Assembly: GCA_003455275.1 (NCBI GenBank)
Contig: DMRR01000120.1
Span: forward strand, 1-10,971
Direction: 5' to 3'
Length of the DNA stretch: 10,971 nt
Source of the DNA: Bacteroidota bacterium
Lineage (GTDB): Bacteria > Bacteroidota > Bacteroidia > Chitinophagales > UBA10324
Part shown: positions 1-6,879 of the stretch, piece by piece
How the letters are laid out: each line of letters begins with the position of its first letter
How positions within the stretch are numbered: position 1 is the first letter of the stretch
Made by a program: the position numbers and the translations under genes
The notes under the pieces: generated by a model
The model's database searches: none
Told to the model about the DNA's origin: nothing
What the model saw: only the letters and a program-made list of their open reading frames with translations

Positions 1-115
1 GAAAAATAATTGTATTAAATCTAGCAAGATGGAATTTTTCATAAGCGGATTATGCGATTAAGATGAAAAGTCACAGTTCGATTTTCCTTTTACATTTGCG
101 AAAACACTTTTCATA
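1..115. other. Non-coding leader region upstream of the T9SS cargo gene
   Basis: No gene can be supported here. The region holds a promoter-like box (91-98), a small inverted repeat CATAA-GCGGA-TTATG (40-54), and a nine-base direct repeat TTTTCATAA (36-44 and 108-116), the second copy running into the start codon at 116. A minus-strand reading frame starts at an ATG at 42-40 and stays open for 14 codons to the window edge, and a plus-strand frame is open from base 2 to a stop at 59-61. Either could be the end of a neighbouring gene, but both are too short to judge. Confidence 0.4.
91..98 (+). promoter_or_regulatory. Putative Bacteroidota -7 promoter box (TACATTTG)
   Basis: TACATTTG matches the TAnnTTTG -7 element used by the primary sigma factor of Bacteroidota. 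It lies 17 bases before the ATG at 116, so a transcript starting a few bases after the box would have a leader of roughly 10 bases. I see no convincing TTTG-type -33 element at the usual 19-21 base distance, which lowers confidence. The extended ten-base form TACATTTGCG recurs exactly in front of bamD. Confidence 0.45.
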
Positions 116-1669
116 ATGAAAAAAATTTTTACAACACTTGTTTTTGGTTTCATTTCTCTTTTAGCTCTTGCTCAAAATCCAGCACCGTGCAGTGATTTAT
201 TCTTCTCAGAATATATTAAAGGAACTTCGAATAATAAGGCACTTGAAATTTACAACCCTACTTCAGGAGCTATTGATCTGACAAATTATAAAATCATGAT
301 TTCATTTAATGGAGGTAGTTCATTTCAATCTTTTTATTTATCCGGTTCACTTGCTTCTAATGGTGTTTATGTGGCTTGTCATTCATCTGCGGATTCGGCA
401 ATACTTGCCGTTGCAAATCTTACCAACGCTGGAATTTCGTTCAATGGGAATGATGCCATTGCCTTAATTGATACAGCTACTAATGACACAATTGATCGCA
501 TTGGAGTTTTAGGTGTTGATCCTGGACTTAATGGATGGACGGTTGGCTCAGGATCTACCTTGAATCATACTTTGGTGCGTATGGCAAGTGTAAATAATGG
601 TCAATATGATTGGGCAGCCGGAGCTAATGAATGGGATGTTTATGCTGTAAATGATTTCTCGCACCTCGGAAGCCACACAATGAATCCATGTTCTGTATCA
701 ACCAATCCTGATGTTCACTTAATAAGTGTTACTCAATCGGTTGGTGAGCCATTTGGGCCGGTTACAATTCAAATTGGAATTTCGAATCCCAATAACAACC
801 CAACAACAGTTCAACTTTCAACTGCAGATATTACCGCAACTTCCGGTGTAGATTATCAATTAACACCCAATCCGGTGACAGTTACTTTCCCGGCTAATTC
901 CTCTGCCACGCAGTCAGTGAATATTACAATAACCGATGATGCTGCTGTTGAAGGTGATGAAACATTTTTTGTAAACCTTTCAAATGCTACCAATAGTGCA
1001 GCCATTTCTGTTGCACAGGAAACTGTAACTATTCTTGATGATGATCAGGCTAACCCAATTCAGATTCGGTTCCTGGTTTCTGCCGACACAGTTGAAGAAA
1101 ATATTTCACAATACTTTGCTCAGCTTGATTTGTTTGCAGGCGCAGGTACTCCAAACGCAACCAGTATTGATGTCAGTGCAATAACAGGTTTGGGAACAGC
1201 CACTGGTGGTGGTGTAGATTACACTTTTTCTGATACAACTCTTACCTGGCCCAGTGGTGATCAAACTGCCAAGTTTGCTGTCTATGATATCAATGACGAT
1301 ATATTGGATGAACCGCTTGAGTTTTTTGCATTAATCCTTTCTAATCCAACGAATGGGGCTTTACTGGGTGTAATTGATACTTGCCGCATTTATATAAATG
1401 ACAATGATCCGAACAGTGTCAAGAATATTTTCAGTAATGGAAATGTGAAGTTGATTCCAAATCCAGCAAATGATAAACTGCTTATCTGGATGAATGAAAA
1501 ATTTGATTCGTACAGTGTGATGGATGTTACCGGGAAAATAGTTTTGGAAGGAAAAATTGAAAATGAAAAAACCCAAACACTAAATATCAGCAATCTTGCA
1601 AAAGGAATTTACATGTTGCGCCTGAATAATGATGATTCATATACCAATATGAAATTCATCAAGCAATAA
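116..1669 (+). CDS. Secreted T9SS cargo: lamin-tail domain, two Calx-beta repeats, C-terminal sorting domain
   Basis: This 517-residue protein is probably exported through the Sec pathway and then secreted or anchored at the cell surface by the type IX system. Residues 1-20 form a signal peptide (MKK start, hydrophobic core, LALAQ end). Residues about 24-190 resemble a lamin-tail (LTD) domain, with the typical opening SEYIKGTSNNKALEIYNP. Two Calx-beta-like units follow, at about 201-310 and 316-432; each has a GVDY turn and an acidic end (LDDDQ, INDNDP) that could bind calcium. Residues about 440-517 are a type A sorting domain: LIPNPANDKL, then YSVMDVTGKIV, LAKGIYMLRL and a terminal MKFIKQ. 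No catalytic domain is visible, so a structural, adhesive or matrix role is an inference. The ATG at 116 is fixed by the signal peptide. A 21-base gap separates it from the next gene. Confidence 0.88.
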   Translation: MKKIFTTLVFGFISLLALAQNPAPCSDLFFSEYIKGTSNNKALEIYNPTSGAIDLTNYKIMISFNGGSSFQSFYLSGSLASNGVYVACHSSADSAILAVANLTNAGISFNGNDAIALIDTATNDTIDRIGVLGVDPGLNGWTVGSGSTLNHTLVRMASVNNGQYDWAAGANEWDVYAVNDFSHLGSHTMNPCSVSTNPDVHLISVTQSVGEPFGPVTIQIGISNPNNNPTTVQLSTADITATSGVDYQLTPNPVTVTFPANSSATQSVNITITDDAAVEGDETFFVNLSNATNSAAISVAQETVTILDDDQANPIQIRFLVSADTVEENISQYFAQLDLFAGAGTPNATSIDVSAITGLGTATGGGVDYTFSDTTLTWPSGDQTAKFAVYDINDDILDEPLEFFALILSNPTNGALLGVIDTCRIYINDNDPNSVKNIFSNGNVKLIPNPANDKLLIWMNEKFDSYSVMDVTGKIVLEGKIENEKTQTLNISNLAKGIYMLRLNNDDSYTNMKFIKQ

Positions 1670-1690
1670 TTTCTGCTGAATAAATTTCAG

Positions 1691-2845
1691 ATGTTGAAGA
1701 AAACCTTTCAATGCCTGCTGCTGACAGCGGGCATTGTTTTTTTTCAGAGCGAAAATTCTTTTTCTCAAACTGATTCTACATTTAAGAAAAAGTTCTCGCT
1801 CTCTCTTTACAATTTCAACTACCTCAGGGATTATGAATATTTCTCTCCTATCATGGAGGGTTACACCTTGTTTGGAAGTATTGTTCAACCTGCCGTCGAA
1901 TTCAAGGCAACAGATCATGTAACATTTAAGGCAGGAGTTTTTGTGCAACAAAATTTCGGAGAAGATTCATTGCGAATCCGGCCTTCATTCTTATTAAAGC
2001 TGGAGAATAAAAAAACACAATTTCAATTTGGGAATTATAGAAGTGAAGGATATAATTTAATAGAACCATTGTACTTCACTGATAAATTAATTACTGAAAA
2101 CCTCGACAATGGATTTTTGTTATCTCAGGTATTCGGAAAGCTTAATATTATTCAGTGGCTTGATTGGGAACGAGCGATACAGAATGGTTCAGATTTTCAA
2201 GAAAGGGTTTGGGGCGGCATGAGTTTAAATTTTCTGCCGCTTAACAAATATTACAGAGCCATTCAATTTCCTGTTGCGTGCTATCTGCAGCATACGGGCG
2301 GGCAGATTAATCAAATCGATTCAAGTTTTCATGTGAGAACATTATTAAATGCTTCCTTCGGAATAAAATCAGAAAGCTATGAGAACCCGAAATTCTTTTC
2401 ACAGGTTGGTGCTGAAACTCATTTTGTTTACTACAAAGAATTTTTTCCAATTCAAAACAACATTTTCAAAGATGGAAATGGAATATGGACAAGTACTTAC
2501 ATGAGGCTTCATCTCGATTCAAAAAAGAAAAATAATAATTCACTTAAAATTGTATTCTCTTACTGGCAAGGAAAAAAATTTCTTTCTCCCAAAGGAAATC
2601 CATTGATGCAGAGTGTTTCTGTTGTTTATCCAAAATCAGATTACAATGAAAATGAGCGCAGGTTACTTTTTCTGAATTTGAAATATGAAACAACAATTGA
2701 TAATAAAATAAATTTCAATTTGTCATTCGAACCATACTATGATTTCAAAAATAAGTTGCTTGAATATGGTATTCATCTTCAAACAATTTTTCCATTTGAA
2801 CGATTCATTTACTGGAGACGATTTACTGGAACGCCGCGGTTTTGA
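1691..2845 (+). CDS. Putative outer-membrane beta-barrel protein, function unknown
   Basis: I do not recognise the family of this 384-residue protein. Residues 1-26 look like a signal peptide (MLKK, hydrophobic core, SFSQ end). The rest is rich in alternating polar/hydrophobic strands with many Tyr, Phe and Trp, for example FKAGVFVQQNF, FLLKLENKKTQFQFGNY, INFNLSFEPYYDF and LLEYGIHLQTIFPF, and it ends in Phe. This suggests an outer-membrane barrel of perhaps a dozen or more strands, though the end is not a textbook beta-signal. A WLDWE motif (156-160) is followed by FQERVWGG. The next in-frame Met is residue 55, so the ATG at 1691 is required to keep the signal peptide. It sits 21 bases after the cargo gene and may share its transcript, but an intrinsic terminator lies over its codons 7-18. 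Its stop is one base from that of the convergent CNNM gene. Confidence 0.72.
   Translation: MLKKTFQCLLLTAGIVFFQSENSFSQTDSTFKKKFSLSLYNFNYLRDYEYFSPIMEGYTLFGSIVQPAVEFKATDHVTFKAGVFVQQNFGEDSLRIRPSFLLKLENKKTQFQFGNYRSEGYNLIEPLYFTDKLITENLDNGFLLSQVFGKLNIIQWLDWERAIQNGSDFQERVWGGMSLNFLPLNKYYRAIQFPVACYLQHTGGQINQIDSSFHVRTLLNASFGIKSESYENPKFFSQVGAETHFVYYKEFFPIQNNIFKDGNGIWTSTYMRLHLDSKKKNNNSLKIVFSYWQGKKFLSPKGNPLMQSVSVVYPKSDYNENERRLLFLNLKYETTIDNKINFNLSFEPYYDFKNKLLEYGIHLQTIFPFERFIYWRRFTGTPRF
1709..1744 (+). terminator. Intrinsic terminator inside the signal-peptide codons of the barrel gene
   Basis: CAATGCCTGCTG (1709-1720) pairs with CAGCGGGCATTG (1725-1736) to form a 12-base-pair stem containing one T-G wobble, closed by the four-base loop CTGA and followed directly by eight T residues (1737-1744). 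This is the standard form of a Rho-independent terminator. It begins 40 bases after the stop of the cargo gene, a usual distance for that gene's terminator, yet it overlaps codons 7-18 of the next reading frame. It could end the cargo transcript, act as an attenuator controlled by translation of the barrel gene, or both. The shape is seen directly; activity is inferred. Confidence 0.75.
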
Positions 2846-2846
2846 T

Positions 2847-4148
2847 TTAATCTTCAGATTGTGCTGAAATCCTAACCATTACTTTATCTACGCGGTGCCC
2901 ATCCATATCTACCACTTCGAATGTGAAATTGCGAAATCGAAAACTGTCTGTCTCCTTCGGAATTTTTCCTAACTGATTTAAAACAAAACCAGCCACTGTA
3001 TTGTAAATGCCTGTATCTTTTTCAGTTAGTTCGCCCAGGCCGAGTGTAATAGCACATTCATCCATTTGCATGGAACCATCAATTAGCCAGCTACCATCTT
3101 TTCTTTGAAACACAACTTTCTCGGCAGCTTCTTCTTCAACCGGAAGATCGCCAACAATACTTTCCATCAAATCATGCAGTGATACAATTCCTTCCAGTGT
3201 TCCATATTCATTTATTATCAATCCGGTGTGGTTGTGTGTCTTCTTAAAAGTTTCAAGCAGCTCAAGGGCTGGCATTGTCTCTGGAATAAAGAGCGGGGTT
3301 TTAAGCAGCGATTTCAAATCAGTTTTTTTCTTTCCGGCAATAGAAACAAATATGTCTTTTATCTGCACGATGCCGAGCACCTTGTCTAATTCACCATCAC
3401 ACACCGGGAAACTGGAATGAATGCTGCTGCTGATGTGTTGCATTAATTCCTCTTCTGTAATTGAAATATCAACCCAAACTATTTCACTACGATGCGTCAT
3501 CAAGGAACTCACTTTCCGTTCACCAATTCGAATAACTCCGCGCATCATTTCCGTTTCTTGTTTTTCCAGCAAACCATGCTGCCCGCCCTGTTCAATAATG
3601 TGGTGAATTTCTTCTTCAGTTACCTTATGTTCAACATTGGTTTTTATTCTGAAAACTGCAAGAATAATTTTTGTTGAACCTTGCAGCAACCAAGAAACAG
3701 GAAGAGCTATCCGTCCAAGGAAGCGGATCATCGGAGAAAAAAATACTGCCACTCGCTCAGGATATGCAATACCAAGGGTTTTAGGAACAAGTTCACCCAT
3801 GACCAAACTCAGATAAGTTGTGATAGAAACAATAGTTGCTATACCCAAAAAGTTTGCATACTTCGCCACTGACGGAATGCTTTTATAAAACTCTGCAAGT
3901 TTTTCAGCAATCGAAGTTCCACCATAAGTAGCGGCAATAAAACTGATGAGCGTGATATAAATCTGAACGATTGAAAGAAACTGTTGTGGTTTCTCCATCA
4001 GTTTCAATGCAGTGATTGCTCCCCTTCTTCCATCTTTAGCTTTTTTCTCAAGCCTTGCACGCCGCGATGAAATAAGTGCGATTTCAATCAGCACAAACAG
4101 ACCGCTGGTGGAAATGAGAACCAACACCAGTAATAATTCTCTAAGCAT
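2847..4148 (-). CDS. CNNM/CBS-pair/CorC-HlyC domain membrane protein (hemolysin-C/YtfL-like)
   Basis: This 433-residue inner-membrane protein has the standard architecture of the CNNM family, members of which are linked to magnesium or other divalent-cation transport; in older annotations the family is called hemolysin. The N-terminal DUF21/CNNM domain (about 3-170) contains four hydrophobic segments (about 3-25, 55-75, 99-121, 136-166) and the conserved GELVPKTLG motif (118-126). A CBS pair spans about 205-335, with the second copy ending in GTLEGIVSLHDLMESIVGD. The CorC_HlyC domain follows (about 345-430, starting DGSWLIDG). Length is normal for the family. Bacteroidota carry several paralogues, including GldE of the gliding machinery; nothing here singles out GldE, so no symbol is given. 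It lies 65 bases after the methyltransferase on the same strand and may be read through from the bamD unit or have its own promoter. Transport has not been shown for most members. Confidence 0.9.
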   Translation of the reverse strand: MLRELLLVLVLISTSGLFVLIEIALISSRRARLEKKAKDGRRGAITALKLMEKPQQFLSIVQIYITLISFIAATYGGTSIAEKLAEFYKSIPSVAKYANFLGIATIVSITTYLSLVMGELVPKTLGIAYPERVAVFFSPMIRFLGRIALPVSWLLQGSTKIILAVFRIKTNVEHKVTEEEIHHIIEQGGQHGLLEKQETEMMRGVIRIGERKVSSLMTHRSEIVWVDISITEEELMQHISSSIHSSFPVCDGELDKVLGIVQIKDIFVSIAGKKKTDLKSLLKTPLFIPETMPALELLETFKKTHNHTGLIINEYGTLEGIVSLHDLMESIVGDLPVEEEAAEKVVFQRKDGSWLIDGSMQMDECAITLGLGELTEKDTGIYNTVAGFVLNQLGKIPKETDSFRFRNFTFEVVDMDGHRVDKVMVRISAQSED

Positions 4149-4213
4149 AAGGACGAAAATACTATGGTTTCAAATTGACCTACTCGAACATATTGAGAAT
4201 AATTTCTTAAACT

Positions 4214-4981
4214 CTACATTTTCTCATACACAAATGCAGATGTATAATATTTAACGAACTCTGGTTTACGAGTCATTGTCATTTCATCAATCAGGGCAAG
4301 TGCTGGAAAAATAATTTTAGGAAAAAGCTTTTTATTCCAGATGCTCATGCCGCGGGCCGGTACACGCATCACAGGTTTCACTAGAATTTTTTTAAACCCT
4401 GCAGATGAAATTATTTTTTCATAGTCTTCCGTTTTTCTGAAAGTATGAATTTCATTTGAAGACAGCTGAGACATGGTTTGTTCAAACAAATAAATTCTTC
4501 CTCCGGATGAAAGGATGCGGTGGAATTCCCTCAGATAGATTATTAAATTCTGATCTGAAATATGTTGGATAACCCAGTTTGAAAAAATCTTGTTGAAGGA
4601 GTTATCTGAATAAGGAAGCCGGCTTTCGCTGAGTAATTCAAATGATACATTGGTGCGATTGCCTTTCAAGGACTCAGCCACACTTAACATATTTTTTGAA
4701 GTATCAATTCCGGAAATTTTTTTAACACGGTTCGCAAAATCAAATGTGACTCTGCCAACCCCACATCCAAAATCAAGAATAGAATCGCCTGGTTGAGGTG
4801 CAACATATTTATTCATATACCGGCGGGTGAAATAATCGCGATAAAGATTTGAATGCATAACAGCAGGCGTAGGTTTAGCATCCAGTACTGCATGTATATT
4901 TTTATGCATATCAGCATTTTTGTCGAAAAAATTTTCGACATCACTCTTCACTATTTTTTCATGGTCAGCAAAATCTCCCAT
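4214..4981 (-). CDS. Class I SAM-dependent methyltransferase (Methyltransf_11 type), substrate unknown
   Basis: This 255-residue soluble enzyme has the Rossmann-fold methyltransferase signature: motif I ILDFGCGVGR (68-77), the acidic residue at the end of strand 2 in GIDTS (Asp93), an LPYSDNSFNKIFSNWVIQHI segment (122-141) covering motifs II and III, and SSGGRIYLFE (158-167). The N-terminal 60 residues are helical and include a KPTPAVMHSN stretch that may form part of a substrate lid. The C-terminal part (about 205-255) is Lys/aromatic-rich and has no family I can name. The ATG at 4981 lies inside the upstream transferase gene, overlapping it by 31 bases; the next Met, at residue 25, is less likely but possible. 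The overlap suggests translational coupling and a shared pathway. The substrate cannot be read from the sequence. Confidence 0.85.
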   Translation of the reverse strand: MGDFADHEKIVKSDVENFFDKNADMHKNIHAVLDAKPTPAVMHSNLYRDYFTRRYMNKYVAPQPGDSILDFGCGVGRVTFDFANRVKKISGIDTSKNMLSVAESLKGNRTNVSFELLSESRLPYSDNSFNKIFSNWVIQHISDQNLIIYLREFHRILSSGGRIYLFEQTMSQLSSNEIHTFRKTEDYEKIISSAGFKKILVKPVMRVPARGMSIWNKKLFPKIIFPALALIDEMTMTRKPEFVKYYTSAFVYEKM

Positions 4982-5964
4982 AATTTATTCTTGAAAGGTT
5001 TCAGTATGTAAATTTTTTTTGAGGATTCAATTTCTTCGGTTCCAAATCCGCGTTTGAAATTAGAAATGCCTTCTGAAAATTTTCTGTTTGATTCATCGAT
5101 CGCCGGTGCTACCTGCCCAAAGAAAAATTTTTTGATTCCTCTTTCGCGATAGTATTTCATCAATTCAGAAAAAAGAAATTGTCCGGTTCCAAAATTATTT
5201 CGGATGGTGCCACCATATATATAGTAAGCACATTGTCCATGAGTGACACAAAATGCGGAAGACCATACTTCATTGTTTAATTCAGCAAAATGAATTTGAA
5301 GTTTTCCTGTTTTTGATAAAGAAGAAAAAATCCTTCTCACAAAATCCGGACTTGGCGGTTTGCCGCCTTGTTGTTGCGCATAAACTTTTGCTTCTAACTC
5401 CAAAAATTTTCCAATATCATTTTCTTCTTTAAAAATTACGCCTGCCTTTATTGCTTTCTTAATATTTCTCTTCGTGTTTTCATTAAAGCCCGATTGAATA
5501 TTTTCAAAAGTATCATCAATGGAAACATAGGCCGAATTAAATCTGAAAACAAAGTTTGGGTTTAGTGCTAGCTTGATTAACAGGGACTCATTTCCATAAA
5601 CTCCGGTAGCAGTAAACTTTACAATTTTTTCTGAGCACAAATACGAATTTACCTTTTCATTAATAAGCTGCAGCAAACGGTTTTCATTCAGTCCGGTAAG
5701 AATAATTTCACCAAACTGAATTGCATACTTTGATATGGCGCTGGAAAAAATTCCAAGTTTTCGGCTTTCCCATCTGTATAATTTCACCCCGCCTGTCAAT
5801 TGATTTTCTGTATAAGCTTCAAAGTAAACCGGTTGCTGATGAAAAAATTTTTGCGGCTCATCATAATAAGTACTTTGAAAAAAATTTCCGCTTATGGCAC
5901 ATAGTTTATTCCATGCCTCCATGTCAGAAGGATGATTGTGATGAACCTGAAGAGAATATTGCAT
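4951..5964 (-). CDS. FemAB/GNAT-like acyl- or aminoacyl-transferase (Acetyltransf_6 type)
   Basis: This 337-residue protein resembles the double-GNAT proteins related to FemAB/FemX, which transfer an acyl or aminoacyl group, often to cell-wall or polysaccharide precursors. Supporting motifs are the basic helix NENTKRNIKKAIKAGV (161-176), AYYIYGGT (246-253) on a core strand, FGTGQFLFSELMKYYRERGIK (258-278) as the following helix, and FSEGISNFKRGFG (296-308), the C-terminal block with the FK..FG pattern of this group. Residues 1-150 form the less conserved first GNAT-like half. There is no signal peptide, so it is cytoplasmic. The ATG at 5964 follows the DUF4835 stop by 15 bases, and the 3' end overlaps the methyltransferase by 31 bases, so both probably belong to the bamD-coaBC transcript. 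Donor and acceptor are unknown; a role in envelope modification is only an inference. Confidence 0.75.
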   Translation of the reverse strand: MQYSLQVHHNHPSDMEAWNKLCAISGNFFQSTYYDEPQKFFHQQPVYFEAYTENQLTGGVKLYRWESRKLGIFSSAISKYAIQFGEIILTGLNENRLLQLINEKVNSYLCSEKIVKFTATGVYGNESLLIKLALNPNFVFRFNSAYVSIDDTFENIQSGFNENTKRNIKKAIKAGVIFKEENDIGKFLELEAKVYAQQQGGKPPSPDFVRRIFSSLSKTGKLQIHFAELNNEVWSSAFCVTHGQCAYYIYGGTIRNNFGTGQFLFSELMKYYRERGIKKFFFGQVAPAIDESNRKFSEGISNFKRGFGTEEIESSKKIYILKPFKNKLWEILLTMKK

Positions 5965-5979
5965 TCCGGTAATTCGCTC

Positions 5980-6879
5980 CTACTGTTTCAATATTTTCTG
6001 ATACTTGGAGGAATTAGCAGCATCAAGTTTAGAAACGAGATTTATGATTGTAGTTTTTTCTGCTGGTGGCGCCTGCGAAAAAATATTGATGATCTCTTCT
6101 GACTTTGCAGTGAAAAAAACCTGAATGAACATACTGTTAGGATTGTCCTGATTCACTTTGTCAAGAAGAGTGATTGCAGATAGAACAGCTTTTCGTGCAT
6201 TTTCCATATCGTCATACATCTTGTCGAGCCCTTCATGATGATATTTATAAATTGCAACTCTTCCGTTTTCAAATTTTGTATTCAGTAAATTTTCAACCAA
6301 CCAGTAACGATTCCTGGTTCCATCAATAGAACGCCAACCTTTTAATCCAGAGTTTGATTTCAGGTTAACAATATTTTGTGCCTTAGTATAAAACTGTGTT
6401 CCGCCTTTTGGAGAAAATGAATCATAGTCGAGTCCAATAATTATGTAAGCATAATACGCGAGCAGAGACGGTAGTTCATCGCTCACTACATTTTCATTAA
6501 AATCAAAAGTCTGATACTGGGCATATTCGATTGTCCATTCTTTATCTACCCAATTAAAGAGAGTGGAATTGTAGCCACTGTTAAACACCGGCCGGTTGGA
6601 TTGAATAGTTACCTGTGCCTGATATTTATTGGCAGCAAGTTCTTTGGTAATGCTAATAAGGAATGAACACTCAATTCGTTCGCTTTGTGTAAAGTTATCG
6701 CTTGTCCATTTTCTGTTATTCATAAATTCAGTAACACCTTTTTTCATTTCATCAAACACCTTGGGATCCGCTGTTTGAAGTTGAGGTGTAATTACCTGAA
6801 TGGTGCAGTTGAGTTCCTGTGCATTTATTCTAAGTGAAATGACAGCCAGCAGCAGGAGCAAAAAAAATTTTCTACGCAT
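5980..6879 (-). CDS. porD: DUF4835 family protein, PorD-like (T9SS-associated)
   Basis: This 299-residue periplasmic or envelope protein matches the DUF4835 family, which I recall being annotated as T9SS protein PorD in Bacteroidota; that name is from memory, and its molecular role is unclear. The start chosen here is the ATG at 6879, giving a clean signal peptide (MRRKFFLLLLLAVISLRINAQ, ending in Gln21). The longer form, beginning 13 codons upstream, would place a charged stretch before it. Family hallmarks follow: ELNCTIQV, NNRKWTSDNF, ECSFLISI, SNRPVFNSGY, IIGLDYDSFSPKGG, a GW..IDGTRNRYWL block and YHHEGLDKM. The start codon overlaps the coaBC stop (ATGCGTAG, 8 bases), implying translational coupling. 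Position after coaBC is the usual one for this family. It is notable next to a T9SS cargo gene, but that gene is on the other strand. Confidence 0.85.
   Translation of the reverse strand: MRRKFFLLLLLAVISLRINAQELNCTIQVITPQLQTADPKVFDEMKKGVTEFMNNRKWTSDNFTQSERIECSFLISITKELAANKYQAQVTIQSNRPVFNSGYNSTLFNWVDKEWTIEYAQYQTFDFNENVVSDELPSLLAYYAYIIIGLDYDSFSPKGGTQFYTKAQNIVNLKSNSGLKGWRSIDGTRNRYWLVENLLNTKFENGRVAIYKYHHEGLDKMYDDMENARKAVLSAITLLDKVNQDNPNSMFIQVFFTAKSEEIINIFSQAPPAEKTTIINLVSKLDAANSSKYQKILKQ

Noticed and set aside
1..42. Minus-strand frame starting MKNSILLDL and open to the left edge, as a divergent gene
   Set aside because: Only 14 codons are visible, there is no promoter box in front of it, and the plus strand is equally open here; no product can be supported.
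4154..4161. TATTTTCG as a -7 box for the CNNM gene
   Set aside because: It has one mismatch to TAnnTTTG, lies five bases from the ATG and has no -33 partner; too weak to annotate.
4616..4625. Palindrome AAGCCGGCTT
   Set aside because: It has no loop, lies inside the methyltransferase coding region, and has no second copy; it is likely chance.
5354..5367. Hairpin GGCGG-TTTG-CCGCC
   Set aside because: It is a five-pair stem produced by Gly-Gly-Lys-Pro-Pro codons in the transferase, with no T-tract.
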